Below, piece by piece: positions 33,821 to 43,373 of a DNA stretch of 64,000 nt. The notes under the pieces are model-generated. The model saw nothing but the letters and a program-made list of their open reading frames with translations. It ran no database searches and was not told the DNA's origin. Both the position numbers and the translations under genes were made by a program. Each line of letters opens with the position of its first letter. Within the stretch, counting starts at the first letter, position 1. This DNA comes from Pseudomonas putida W15Oct28 (lineage in GTDB: Bacteria > Pseudomonadota > Gammaproteobacteria > Pseudomonadales > Pseudomonadaceae): positions 1-64,000 of the forward strand of contig NZ_JENB01000019.1 in the NCBI RefSeq assembly GCF_000708715.2. The letters run 5' to 3'.

Positions 33821-34051
33821 CGGTTTGCTGTCGAGAGTATTGAACAAAAGTACCCATAAAATGCAGACCCACACCCGTTACAGGTTTTGTAATAGTTTTG
33901 CGCTATAAGAGAAACCTGCTTTGCTTGTAGGATCTTTTTCCCAATTTGCTATCAAGGTTGATATGAGCACCTTCGCGGAGCCCCCGTGTTTTCGGCCAAT
34001 CTGGCCATCCTCCCCCCGTCCCCGTGACGCCTCCCTCGTGAGCACCCGCTA

Positions 34052-35623
34052 ATGGAATGGCTAGCTGACCCCACGGCCTGGCTAGGCCTGTTGACGCTTA
34101 TTGTCCTGGAGCTGGTGCTGGGTATCGACAACCTGGTGTTCATTGCCATCCTGGCAGACAAGCTGCCACCGCATCAGCGCGACCGCGCGCGGGTGATTGG
34201 CCTGAGCCTGGCATTGATCATGCGGCTGGGCCTGTTGGCCAGTATTTCGTGGATGGTCACCCTCACCGCACCTTTGATCGACGTGTTCGGCAAGAGCTTC
34301 TCTGGCCGTGACCTGATCATGCTGTTCGGTGGTGTGTTCCTGCTGTTCAAGGCCACCATGGAGTTGCACGAACGCCTGGAAGGCCATGTGACCCAGGCCA
34401 GTGGCACGCTGCGTCATGCGGCATTCTGGCCTATCGTCGCCCAGATCGTGGTGCTGGACGCAGTGTTCTCGCTGGATGCGGTGATCACGGCAGTGGGCAT
34501 GGTCGATGAGCTGTCGGTGATGATGATCGCGGTGATCTTCTCGATCGGTATCATGATCGTTGCCAGCAAGCCGCTGACCCGCTTCGTCAACGCCCACCCC
34601 ACGGTGATCATGCTGTGCCTGGGCTTCCTGATGATGATCGGCTTCAGCCTCACCGCCGAGGGCCTGGGCTTCCATATACCGAAAGGCTACCTGTACGCAG
34701 CGATCGGTTTCTCGATCCTGATCGAGCTGTTCAACCAGCTGGCCCGTGCCCGCCGCAAGCGCAGTTTGCAGCAGCACCGGCCGCTGCGTGAACGCACCGC
34801 GCATGCCGTGCTGCGCCTGCTGGGCGGCCGCCGGGTCGAGGCTGACGAGGTGGGCGAGGAAATTGCCGACCTGGTCGAAGGTGGCGAGGAACAGGTGCTG
34901 TTCGACCGCCGTGAGCGGGTAATGATCAGTGGCGTACTGAACCTGGCCGAGCGGCCGATCCGTACGGTGATGACCGCACGTACCGAGGTCGATGTGATTG
35001 ACCTGGCGCAACCGGCCGAAGCCATTACCCAGGCCTTGGCCAACTCGCCGTACTCGCGCCTGCCGTTGATACGTGATGGCCGCGTCGACGAGCCCCTGGG
35101 CTTCGTGCACAAGAAGGAGCTGCTCAAGGAGTTGTTGTCGGGCAACCAGCCGGATCTGGAAGGCATGGCACGGGCGCCGTTGAACCTGCTGGAGAGCTTC
35201 AGCATCCTCAACGCCCTGGAACAGATGCGTAGTCAGTCGACCCACATCGCCTTCGTGGTCAATGAGTTTGGTGACTTCACCGGCCTGCTGACCATGACCG
35301 ACATCCTTGAGTCGATTGCCGGCGAACTGCCGGATGCGAGCGAGGTTGAAGGCCCCGGCATCGTCCAGGAGGGCGAGGGCTTTGTGGTGAGCGGTGCACT
35401 GAACCTGACCCAGGTGCAGGCACGTACTGGCTTCAGTGCCCGTGCGACTGACGATTACCAGACCCTGGCAGGCCTGGTGATGAGCCTGCTCGACCGCCTG
35501 CCGATGGTGGGTGACCGCCTGGCCTGGAATGGCTGGACGCTGACCGTGGAGGCGGTTGAAGAGCGGCGGGTGCGCCAGGTTCGGCTTATACCGAACGGCG
35601 ACGCTGACGCAGCAGGTGCTTGA
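34052..35623 (+). CDS. TerC-family membrane protein with CBS pair and CorC domain (YegH/YoaE-like)
   Basis: This 523-residue protein has an N-terminal TerC-type membrane domain with about seven spans (LELVLGIDNLVFIAIL, the signature with conserved acidic residues). Two CBS motifs follow around 290-420 (RPIRTVMTARTEVDVIDL, LNALEQMRSQSTHIAFV). The C-terminal CorC/HlyC domain (EGEGFVVSGALNLTQVQ) is typical of YegH/YoaE. It is thought to be a metal-ion exporter. I looked for a yybP-ykoY manganese riboswitch upstream and found none. Its end overlaps the convergent EamA gene by 38 bases. Confidence 0.88.
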   Translation: MEWLADPTAWLGLLTLIVLELVLGIDNLVFIAILADKLPPHQRDRARVIGLSLALIMRLGLLASISWMVTLTAPLIDVFGKSFSGRDLIMLFGGVFLLFKATMELHERLEGHVTQASGTLRHAAFWPIVAQIVVLDAVFSLDAVITAVGMVDELSVMMIAVIFSIGIMIVASKPLTRFVNAHPTVIMLCLGFLMMIGFSLTAEGLGFHIPKGYLYAAIGFSILIELFNQLARARRKRSLQQHRPLRERTAHAVLRLLGGRRVEADEVGEEIADLVEGGEEQVLFDRRERVMISGVLNLAERPIRTVMTARTEVDVIDLAQPAEAITQALANSPYSRLPLIRDGRVDEPLGFVHKKELLKELLSGNQPDLEGMARAPLNLLESFSILNALEQMRSQSTHIAFVVNEFGDFTGLLTMTDILESIAGELPDASEVEGPGIVQEGEGFVVSGALNLTQVQARTGFSARATDDYQTLAGLVMSLLDRLPMVGDRLAWNGWTLTVEAVEERRVRQVRLIPNGDADAAGA

Positions 35624-36473
35624 AGCCTTCTAGCACCAGTACCAGCACCGCGGCCCAGATCGGCAGGTAAGTCAGCCACTGATCCGGGCCGATGGTTTCG
35701 CCCAGCAGCAGCGCCACCCCCACCAGCAGCACGGGCTCGACGTAGCTGAGCAGGCCGAACAGGCTGAATGGCAACAAGCGACTGGCCAGCACATAGGCGA
35801 TCAGGGCCGATGCGCTGATGGCCCCAAGGACCGGGATCAGGGCATACAGGCCCGGGTGAGCCTGCAGGTCCTCAGACGAAAGCGGGCCCTGGATCACGAA
35901 GTACAGTGCCCATGGCAGCAGCAGGCACATGTCGCACCACAGACCACCCAGGTGGTCGGTGCGGCAACGCCGACGCAGTACGAAGTAGATCGGGTAGCCA
36001 ATCGTCACCAGCAGGGTTTCCCAGGCAAAACTGCCATTTTGGTACAGCTCGTGGCCTACACCCAGCGCGGCGCAGGCCACGGCTACCTTCTGCAGGCGCG
36101 ACAGGCGCTCGCCATACACCAGCCGACCGGTCAGGACCATGGTCAGCGGCAGCAGAAAGTAGCCCATCGACACTTCCAGGCTTCGCCCGTGCAGGGGCGC
36201 CCACAGGAACAGCCACAACTGCACGCCCATCAGCCACGACGTACCGACCATACCCAGCAACAGCACTGGCGTGCGTTTTACCCGGGCCAGCAGCTCACCT
36301 ACCCGTTTCCAGTCCTTCGAGACAAGCATGAACAAGGTGAGGCAGGGCAGCGTCAGCAGGGTGCGCCAGCCAAAGATCTCTTCGCCATCGAGTGGCGCGA
36401 GCAGCGAGGTATAGAAGTACATCACAGCGAACAGGCAGGACGCCATGACCGATGAAACAATGCCTTTTGACAC
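35586..36473 (-). CDS. rarD: EamA-family transporter (RarD-like)
   Basis: This 295-residue inner-membrane protein has about ten hydrophobic segments and the RarD-type N-terminus (VMASCLFAVMYFYTSLLAPL, EEIFGWRTLLTLP). LSYVEPVLLVGVALLLGE near the C-terminus is the second EamA repeat. The start is GTG 36473. RarD was linked to chloramphenicol sensitivity, but its substrate is unknown. The 3' end overlaps the TerC gene. Confidence 0.85.
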   Translation of the reverse strand: MSKGIVSSVMASCLFAVMYFYTSLLAPLDGEEIFGWRTLLTLPCLTLFMLVSKDWKRVGELLARVKRTPVLLLGMVGTSWLMGVQLWLFLWAPLHGRSLEVSMGYFLLPLTMVLTGRLVYGERLSRLQKVAVACAALGVGHELYQNGSFAWETLLVTIGYPIYFVLRRRCRTDHLGGLWCDMCLLLPWALYFVIQGPLSSEDLQAHPGLYALIPVLGAISASALIAYVLASRLLPFSLFGLLSYVEPVLLVGVALLLGETIGPDQWLTYLPIWAAVLVLVLEGFKHLLRQRRRSV

Positions 36474-36506
36474 AAGTGCCTCGAATAGGGGAGTTGAGCG
36501 GTTGGA

Positions 36507-38093
36507 TCAGCCGCGCATGATCTCAGGGGGCGGGCCTTGCGGCAACCGTGACGCGCCCGGATGTGCGGCCAGTGCCTCAAGGAACTGCGCCGCCGGCATG
36601 GGCCTGGCGAACAGGTAGCCTTGTTGGAAGTCCACGCCATGGCGGGCCAGGTAGTCGCGCTGGGTTTCGCTTTCGACACCTTCGGCAACGATACCGAGGC
36701 CCAGTTTGGCTGACAGCTCGATGATGGTTTCGAGAATGTGCAGCGACAGCGCATCACCACCGATCATGGCGACGAAGCTCTGGTCGATTTTCAGGTAGTC
36801 GACCTTGAACTGGCGCAGGTAATTGAGGCTGGACTGCCCCGTGCCGAAATCGTCGAGTGCAATCATCACACCCATGGCATGCAGCTTCTCGAACAGTTCC
36901 AGGGTCACGGGGGTGGGCTCGATCAGCTTGCGCTCGGTCAGCTCCAGGGTCAGTACCACCCGTCCCGGCGGGAAGTGCTGCAGGAAGGTGCGGCAATCGT
37001 CCAGCAGGCGCAAGTCGCGGCAGTGGTCGGCGGTGATGTTGACCCCGATGTGGAAACCGTCCTCCAGCAGCCCGGCATAGGGCGCGAGGCTCTGGGCAGT
37101 GTGCATCATCAGCGCCCGGGTCATGGCGACGATCTGCCCGCTGTGCTCGGCATAGGGAATGAACAGGTCAGGGCGAACCAGGCCTTCTCGCGGATGGTTC
37201 CAGCGCATCAGCACTTCGGCACCAGCCCAGCGGTAATCGCCCTTGCGCACCACTGGCTGGAAGTACGGCAGAAATTCGTCTGCTTGCAGGGCCCGATCCA
37301 GCTCGGCACGGGGCGAGGTGGCGCGGCGAATCTGCCAGCGGCAAACCAGCGCGGCCACGGCACCCAGCACCAGCAGCAGGCTGAGCAGGGCAGGGTAGTG
37401 GCTGCGCAGCAACTGGCCTTGCTTGTCGGCGCTATAGCCGCCCTGCACGCTGAACGGGTAACGCGTCGAGCCCAGCAACACGTTGGCACTGGCTGCGGCA
37501 GGTGGTACGCCTTTATGTACAACGCCGTCCTTGCCCATCCAGGCGTTGCCCACGCGTATCTGCAGGTCTTCGTCGGGGCCGATCAGGCGCAATGCGGTCA
37601 ACAAATGGTCGCCATCCACCGTGGTGATTGCGCCGTTGTCGCCGTCGCTGGCGCGGTACACCAGCAGCGGATGCCCTGGGGTGACCGAGTTGCCGTCCAT
37701 CAGCCACAGTTTGCCGTCGGTGTAGTCGCTGGCATTGACCGGTTCGTCGAATTCACCGAACAGCGAAGTGCAATAAAGGTTGTTGTGCCTGAACAGGTTG
37801 GTCGAGCGCACGAAGGCATTGCGGGTAACCTGGGCACGCAGCGCAAGCTGGACCTGGTCGCAAGGGCTGACGGTCAGGGGCAGTAGGGCATTGGCAGCAC
37901 CGGACAAGTTGTCGAGGATGCGTTCGACGTGCTCCACCGCTTGGCGTGTGGTGGCCTGGCTGTTGGCCTGCATCTCGCGCTCGACCTGCCAGTTCATCAC
38001 GGCAAGGCCGCACAATACCGGCAGCACGCCGACGACCCAGGGCAGCAGGTTGCGCCAGCCCAGGCTGGCGCGGCGTTTAGCGGTAAGGGGCAT
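36507..38093 (-). CDS. Cyclic-di-GMP phosphodiesterase with CSS-motif sensor and EAL domain
   Basis: This 528-residue inner-membrane enzyme has two membrane spans (about 14-34 and 245-263) framing a periplasmic CSS domain with the redox-type cysteine motif YCTSLFG. The cytosolic EAL domain has the key residues: EVLMRW (EVL variant), ELTERK, DDFGTGQSS, KIDQSF and EGVES. It should hydrolyse c-di-GMP to pGpG, controlled by disulfide state in the periplasm. ATG 38093 (MPLTAKRRASLG) is preferred over the 25-codon longer reading. A second CSS protein without EAL lies 1.4 kb away. Confidence 0.9.
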   Translation of the reverse strand: MPLTAKRRASLGWRNLLPWVVGVLPVLCGLAVMNWQVEREMQANSQATTRQAVEHVERILDNLSGAANALLPLTVSPCDQVQLALRAQVTRNAFVRSTNLFRHNNLYCTSLFGEFDEPVNASDYTDGKLWLMDGNSVTPGHPLLVYRASDGDNGAITTVDGDHLLTALRLIGPDEDLQIRVGNAWMGKDGVVHKGVPPAAASANVLLGSTRYPFSVQGGYSADKQGQLLRSHYPALLSLLLVLGAVAALVCRWQIRRATSPRAELDRALQADEFLPYFQPVVRKGDYRWAGAEVLMRWNHPREGLVRPDLFIPYAEHSGQIVAMTRALMMHTAQSLAPYAGLLEDGFHIGVNITADHCRDLRLLDDCRTFLQHFPPGRVVLTLELTERKLIEPTPVTLELFEKLHAMGVMIALDDFGTGQSSLNYLRQFKVDYLKIDQSFVAMIGGDALSLHILETIIELSAKLGLGIVAEGVESETQRDYLARHGVDFQQGYLFARPMPAAQFLEALAAHPGASRLPQGPPPEIMRG

Positions 38094-38392
38094 GCTGAAG
38101 TGATCTGTATGAAGGGTAACGAGAGGATAGCCGCTGGTCGGAACGTGCGGCCAACTAAAACGCGACAAACTTTTTTACGCCATGTAGAATCCATTTACGA
38201 ATACAACAATAAGGTCCTTCAATTCCGAAGGATCAAGCCCGCCGAGAATGGGTCCATATGACATACCATGGGTTCAAGCTGATCATAGGTGACTTCCTCG
38301 CCCGCAGCGTGCGCGGAATCCCGTGCTCCCCCCCGTTTCTGTTCCACATCCCACGCAATCAATAATCTTTCGCTGCAGATGAGGACACGAAC
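38094..38392. other. Promoter region of hpd, no gene
   Basis: These 299 bases lie between the EAL gene start and hpd. They hold AT-rich runs (38190-38230) suited to divergent promoters and the GAGGACACGAAC ribosome site of hpd. No small gene is convincing. Confidence 0.4.
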
Positions 38393-39469
38393 ATGGCTGA
38401 TATTTTCGAAAACCCGATGGGCCTGATGGGCTTCGAATTCATCGAACTGGCTTCGCCGACCCCTGGCGTACTCGAGCCGGTCTTCCAGATTCTGGGTTTC
38501 ACCAAGGTGGCCAGCCACCGCTCCAAGGATGTGCACCTGTACCGCCAAGGTGGCATCAACCTGATTCTGAACAACGAACCCAAGAGCGTCGCCTCCTACT
38601 TCGCTGCCGAACACGGCCCGTCGGTGTGCGGCATGGCGTTCCGTGTGCGCAATGCCCATGAGGCCTATGCCCGTGCCCTGGAACTGGGCGCTCAGCCGGT
38701 TGAAATCGAAACCGGCCCGATGGAGCTGCGCTTGCCGGCAATCAAAGGCATCGGTGGTGCGCCGCTGTACCTGATCGACCGCTTCGACGAAGGCAGCTCG
38801 ATCTACGACATCGATTTCAATTTCATCGAGGGTGTGGACCGCAACCCAGTGGGTGCTGGTTTGAAAATCATCGACCACCTTACCCACAACGTGTACCGCG
38901 GGCGCATGGCCTACTGGGCTGGCTTCTACGAGAAGCTGTTCAACTTCCGCGAAATCCGCTACTTCGACATCAAGGGTGAATATACTGGCCTGACCTCCAA
39001 GGCCATGACCGCTCCCGATGGCATGATCCGCATCCCGCTCAACGAAGAGTCGTCCAAGGGTGCCGGCCAGATCGAAGAGTTCCTGATGCAGTTCAACGGC
39101 GAAGGTATCCAGCACGTGGCCTTCCTGACCGACGATCTGCTCAAGACCTGGGACGCCCTGAAAGGCTTCGGCATGCGCTTCATGACTGCGCCGCCGCAAA
39201 CCTACTACGAAATGCTCGAAGAGCGGCTGCCCGGTCACGGCGAACCGGTCGACCAGTTGCAAGCCCGCGGCATCTTGCTTGATGGTGCCTCGCAGCCCGG
39301 CGACAAGCGCCTGCTGCTGCAGATTTTCTCGGAAACCCTGCTTGGCCCGGTGTTCTTCGAGTTTATCCAGCGCAAAGGGGATGATGGCTTTGGCGAAGGT
39401 AACTTCAAGGCGTTGTTCGAGTCCATCGAACGTGACCAGGTACGCCGCGGTGTGCTAAGCACCGACTGA
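38393..39469 (+). CDS. hpd: 4-Hydroxyphenylpyruvate dioxygenase
   Basis: This 358-residue enzyme converts 4-hydroxyphenylpyruvate to homogentisate in tyrosine degradation. The iron ligands are His162 (DHLTHNVYRG), His241 (GIQHVAFLTDD) and Glu323 (FFEFIQRKGD), all in the C-terminal VOC domain. Length and sequence match the Pseudomonas enzyme. Homogentisate can also feed melanin. No other tyrosine genes are adjacent in the window. Confidence 0.96.
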   Translation: MADIFENPMGLMGFEFIELASPTPGVLEPVFQILGFTKVASHRSKDVHLYRQGGINLILNNEPKSVASYFAAEHGPSVCGMAFRVRNAHEAYARALELGAQPVEIETGPMELRLPAIKGIGGAPLYLIDRFDEGSSIYDIDFNFIEGVDRNPVGAGLKIIDHLTHNVYRGRMAYWAGFYEKLFNFREIRYFDIKGEYTGLTSKAMTAPDGMIRIPLNEESSKGAGQIEEFLMQFNGEGIQHVAFLTDDLLKTWDALKGFGMRFMTAPPQTYYEMLEERLPGHGEPVDQLQARGILLDGASQPGDKRLLLQIFSETLLGPVFFEFIQRKGDDGFGEGNFKALFESIERDQVRRGVLSTD

Positions 39470-39491
39470 TGCCCTCTGGGTAGCGCCGCCT

Positions 39492-40298
39492 TCATGTAGC
39501 GTTGGCGGCTCTATCACGGCTGCTGGAGCGTGCCCGGTACAGGCCCAGATAGACGATCGAGCCGGTCACGATCCCTACCAGCATCAACGAGGGCAGGATC
39601 TGCAGCATGGACTGGCGGATTTCCTGGGCGGTGTAACCCTGCGCGTAGCCGCCTTTTACCCTGTAGCCATACTTGGCCGACAATGCGGTTGCCAAAAACT
39701 CGGACTGCGAGGGGCGCTGTGCGTCACGGCTGTCGCCTTTGCTCCAGATATAGCGGTCGCCGAACTCCACCAGCAGTGTCAGGCCATCCTGAAAACCATC
39801 CAGTTCGTTGCGCAGCTGTGAGGCATATGCGGTCACGATTACGCCGCTTTCGTTGCCTTGCAGGTAAAAGTTGACCAGCAGTTTGCGGCGCTTGTCAGGT
39901 GGCCCATAGGACAGATCGACCTGTTGGCCCGATGAGGCGAAGGCAGATAAGTAGTCCAGTGAGTCTGAAGTGCTGCTGCAGTAGGCTTCATTGCCCTTTA
40001 CTAGGGTCAACGACCTGAGCATGGAGCGGCTCACGACCTGCTCCTGTAAAACGCTTTTGACGCTTTCGCAGGGCTGGCCTGCCAGTGGCAGGGTACGCTG
40101 GGCAGACTCATGCAGCCGATTCAGCGCCTGGTCAACGCTGAAAACCGCTTCCTGAACAGAAATGGCCGCGTTTTCCGCAAGCTTCATTTCCAGTTGAACA
40201 ATCATCACCAACAAACCGGATATCACAGGCACCAAGCCTACAGTGGTGAGCAGCAGGAGCTCCCGCAGGCGGCGCCCGGCGTGCATGGGTTTCAACAT
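39492..40298 (-). CDS. Stand-alone CSS-motif periplasmic sensor without EAL domain
   Basis: This 268-residue membrane protein has two membrane spans (about 15-37 and 234-254) and a periplasmic domain with the CSS motif (NEAYCSSTSD) and a second cysteine (GQPCESVKS). It aligns with the N-terminal half of the EAL protein at 36507-38093. The coding sequence ends about 14 residues after the second span (SSSRDRAANAT), so there is no catalytic domain. It may pair with a CSS-EAL enzyme or be a truncated relic; the intact start and frame favour a working gene. Confidence 0.8.
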   Translation of the reverse strand: MLKPMHAGRRLRELLLLTTVGLVPVISGLLVMIVQLEMKLAENAAISVQEAVFSVDQALNRLHESAQRTLPLAGQPCESVKSVLQEQVVSRSMLRSLTLVKGNEAYCSSTSDSLDYLSAFASSGQQVDLSYGPPDKRRKLLVNFYLQGNESGVIVTAYASQLRNELDGFQDGLTLLVEFGDRYIWSKGDSRDAQRPSQSEFLATALSAKYGYRVKGGYAQGYTAQEIRQSMLQILPSLMLVGIVTGSIVYLGLYRARSSSRDRAANAT

Positions 40299-40431
40299 GG
40301 TGCATCAGTTCTCCGGGCAGAAGCTGTTCGTGGTGTACAGCTGAGCCCAGAGCCTACGCATTCAATGACCGGCCGGCTGTAGTCCGCGTGAAGTCTGCGC
40401 GGGAGGAAAGCCAGAAGGCTGATGTAAGGCG

Positions 40432-41118
40432 TTACCTGCCGTTGAGGTTCTCCAGTACTTTCTCCGCGAGCAGCGCAGTGGAGTCCGGGTTCTGCCCGGT
40501 GATCAGCCGGCCATCCTCGACCACGTAGGGTTTCCACGGGTCATCATGTTTGCTGTACTCGCCGCCGCGGCCACCCAGCTCTTTTTCCGTCGAGAAAGGC
40601 ACCACCCTGTCCAGCTCAACCAGTTGCTCCTCGATATCGGAAAAGCCGGTCACTTTGCGACCCTTCAATAGAAGGCTGTTGTCGCTGAGCTTGATGTTAA
40701 GCAGGCCGGCTACACCGTGGCAGACAGCCGCAACGATGCCGCCCTTTTCGTAGACTTTGCGCGCCAGCTCCTGCAGCGGCTTGTCCTCGGCAAAGTCGTA
40801 CATCACACCATGTCCACCGGTGTAGTAGATGACACTGTATTCGTCGGCCTTTACCTGGCCAGGGCTCAGGGTGGTGCCCAGGCGGGTCATGAAACGCTTG
40901 TCGTCATACCATTGCCAGTCCAGGTCGGGGGCCATCTGCAGGCTGTGTGGGTCGATAGGGACGTAGCCGCCCTGTGGGCTGACATAGTCGACCGTGTAGC
41001 CGGCCTTTTCGACTTTCTCGACAAAGTGCACCGCTTCACCCAGCCACAGCCCGGTCGCCCGTTTCAAAGTCGGATACTTGGCTGTATTGGTCAGCACCAC
41101 CAGCATTTTCTTGCTCAT
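40432..41118 (-). CDS. DJ-1/PfpI family protein (Hsp31-like glutamine-amidotransferase fold)
   Basis: This 228-residue cytosolic protein has the nucleophile-elbow cysteine in AAVCHGVAG and the upstream YTGGHGVMYDF oxyanion strand. YVSPQGGYVPIDPHS is typical of the Hsp31/YajL-like glyoxalase III or chaperone branch. ATG 41118 (MSKKMLVVLTNT) starts the domain. It probably detoxifies methylglyoxal-like compounds or acts as a stress chaperone. Confidence 0.86.
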   Translation of the reverse strand: MSKKMLVVLTNTAKYPTLKRATGLWLGEAVHFVEKVEKAGYTVDYVSPQGGYVPIDPHSLQMAPDLDWQWYDDKRFMTRLGTTLSPGQVKADEYSVIYYTGGHGVMYDFAEDKPLQELARKVYEKGGIVAAVCHGVAGLLNIKLSDNSLLLKGRKVTGFSDIEEQLVELDRVVPFSTEKELGGRGGEYSKHDDPWKPYVVEDGRLITGQNPDSTALLAEKVLENLNGR

Positions 41119-41300
41119 GACCACGCTCCCGTCGGCAACCTGAAGGGCCGCTGTTCCTTGGCCCGGGGAAAACCTAATCAGCATAGCTGCCAAGTGCAAG
41201 TACGCCATAGTGCGCAGCTTGTGCTGTGCTAACTTGAACGAAACCCTCGTGGCAACCTGGGCACCCCGGGGTAAATCTTCGCATTGCTGGAGTAACGCTA

Positions 41301-43367
41301 TTGGCTGTACACGGTACGCCGCGTAAACCTGCGCGGCAGCTCACCTTGAAAACCCCTGTCTCGGCACCGCTCGACCTGATGAGCGAACGAATTGCGCATT
41401 TTGACTGGGGGCGTACTTCACTTGGACCGTTGCCGTGCTGGCCGGCCTCGTTGCGCATTGCCGTCGACATGATGCACTTGTCTCCGTTCCCCTGTGCGGT
41501 GGTCTGGGGGACAGACCTGTGCGTGGTGCACAACGATGGCTATCGGGCGCTGCGGGCCGCCTGGCCAGACGCGCTGGGCAATGTGTTCGATACGCTCTGG
41601 AGTGATCTCTGGCCGGCAATCGGGCCCTGGGTATTCAAGGCGCTTGAAGGGCGCTCGAACTTTGTCGAGGACCCACCCCTGCGTATCGTCTGCGGCGAAG
41701 GCAGCGAGCCGCTGTGGTGCGCGTTCGGTTATGCACCTCTGCACGATGAACTCGGAAACGTGGCGGGGTTTCTGCACACGGTGATCGAAATCACAGACAG
41801 CGTTGATGCGCACCATCGTTGGCGTGAGCAGGCGCAGGGTTTTGAACGGCAGATCGAGCGGCATGTGGCCGAGCGCGAGCAGATCTGGCAGCTGTCGCGG
41901 GATGCAATGATGACGGTAACCCCTGCGCTCAGGGTGTATGCCGCCAACCCAGCCTGGTACCGCATTCTGGGCTGGGCTGAGGAGCAGGTTCACGATATGC
42001 CGTTACTGGAGCTGGTGCATCCGGCGGATCGCAGCGAAGTACAGGTGGCCGTCACCGGGCTCCTCCAATACCACGATGCCGAGCAACTGGAGACTCGCTT
42101 GCGTCACCGCGATGGCCATTATCACTGGTTTCGCTGGAGTGCCCGGTTCGACGGCAACCTGCTGACGGCAGTCGGTCGGGATATCACCGGAGACCGCGAA
42201 GAGGCCGCGCGCCAGTCTGAAGCGCTGATGCGCAACAGCGAACGCATGGAGGTGGTGGGCCAACTGGCCGGGGGCATGGGCCATGAGATGAACAACCTGC
42301 TGTCAGGTATCGGTGGCAGCCTCGAACTGCTGCAGCGGCGCCTTCAGGATGGGCGCCTGGAGCGGATCGACGCTTATGTGGAGGTCGCTCGCGACTCGGT
42401 GTTGCGCGCCATGGAGCTCACTCATCGCCTGCTGGCATTCTCTCGGCATCAACCCCTTGCACCCAAGCCACTGGACTTCAATAGGCAGCTGCGGCAAAGC
42501 GAGCCGTTGCTACTCAAGACGCTGGGCGCAGAGATGCGCTTGCACTGGCAACTGGATGTAGCACCGTGGGCGGTTTGCCTTGACATTCCCCAACTTGAAA
42601 ATGCCTTGGTCAATCTCTGTGCCAATGCCCGAGAGGCTTGCCTGGAACGTGGGAATATCACTGTTCGCAGCGTCAATGAGCGGTTGACGGCCAGTTTTCC
42701 TAATGAGAGTGGCCTGCCACCAGGTGACTATGTGGCCTTGCATGTCGAGGACGACGGCCATGGCATGTCGGCGGAGGAAATTGCCAAGGCCTTTGAGCCA
42801 TTCTTCACCACCAAGGCCATCGGACGTGGTTCCGGGCTAGGGCTATCGATGGTGTACGGCTTTGTCGGTCAATCGGGGGGATATGCGTGGATCGAATCGG
42901 GCGCAAGCCAGGGCACCAGGGTTTCCATGCTGTTCCCAAGGTGCCATGAGCCGGTTCCCGAAGAGCCCAAACCCGTGCAGCGCTCCCAGCGCATGGCCCA
43001 GGGCGAGCGTTTGCTTCTGGTGGATGACGAACTCAACTTGCGTACCGTAATGCGCGAGTACCTGACCGAACGCGGTTTTGTGGTCACTGATGTGGGCGAT
43101 GCCAATACCGCACTGGAGCGCTTTCGCCTTGAGGACGCCTTCGATCTGGTTATCACGGATATTGGTCTACCGGGCGGTTTCAGTGGGCGGCAGGTGGCCA
43201 AGGCCATGCGCATGCAGCTTCCGCTGCAGAAGATCCTGTTCATCACCGGTTATGCGGACCAGCCCATTGAAGCGCAGTTGCTTGATCAGCCGGGCACGGC
43301 ATTGATGAACAAACCGTTTTTGCTGGCGGACCTTGCCGATCAGGCGCTACGCATGCTCGAACAATGA
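41301..43367 (+). CDS. Hybrid histidine kinase with PAS and receiver domains
   Basis: This 688-residue protein has an N-terminal GAF/PAS-like region (about 25-160), a PAS domain (about 190-300), a HisKA box GQLAGGMGHEMNNLL and an ATPase domain (NALVNLCANAREA, DDGHGMSAEE, GSGLGLSMVYG). A C-terminal receiver follows, with the phosphorylatable Asp in VITDIGLPG. GHEMNN replaces the commoner AHDFNN. No membrane segments are seen, so it should be cytosolic. The TTG start at 41301 has GGAG seven bases upstream; ATG 41378 region (MSERIAHFD) is the alternative. No output domain is present. Confidence 0.87.
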   Translation: MAVHGTPRKPARQLTLKTPVSAPLDLMSERIAHFDWGRTSLGPLPCWPASLRIAVDMMHLSPFPCAVVWGTDLCVVHNDGYRALRAAWPDALGNVFDTLWSDLWPAIGPWVFKALEGRSNFVEDPPLRIVCGEGSEPLWCAFGYAPLHDELGNVAGFLHTVIEITDSVDAHHRWREQAQGFERQIERHVAEREQIWQLSRDAMMTVTPALRVYAANPAWYRILGWAEEQVHDMPLLELVHPADRSEVQVAVTGLLQYHDAEQLETRLRHRDGHYHWFRWSARFDGNLLTAVGRDITGDREEAARQSEALMRNSERMEVVGQLAGGMGHEMNNLLSGIGGSLELLQRRLQDGRLERIDAYVEVARDSVLRAMELTHRLLAFSRHQPLAPKPLDFNRQLRQSEPLLLKTLGAEMRLHWQLDVAPWAVCLDIPQLENALVNLCANAREACLERGNITVRSVNERLTASFPNESGLPPGDYVALHVEDDGHGMSAEEIAKAFEPFFTTKAIGRGSGLGLSMVYGFVGQSGGYAWIESGASQGTRVSMLFPRCHEPVPEEPKPVQRSQRMAQGERLLLVDDELNLRTVMREYLTERGFVVTDVGDANTALERFRLEDAFDLVITDIGLPGGFSGRQVAKAMRMQLPLQKILFITGYADQPIEAQLLDQPGTALMNKPFLLADLADQALRMLEQ

Positions 43368-43373
43368 TGGGGT

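Noticed and set aside
33950..34051. Possible manganese (yybP-ykoY) riboswitch before the TerC gene
   Set aside because: The conserved helices and loop sequences of the class are not present.
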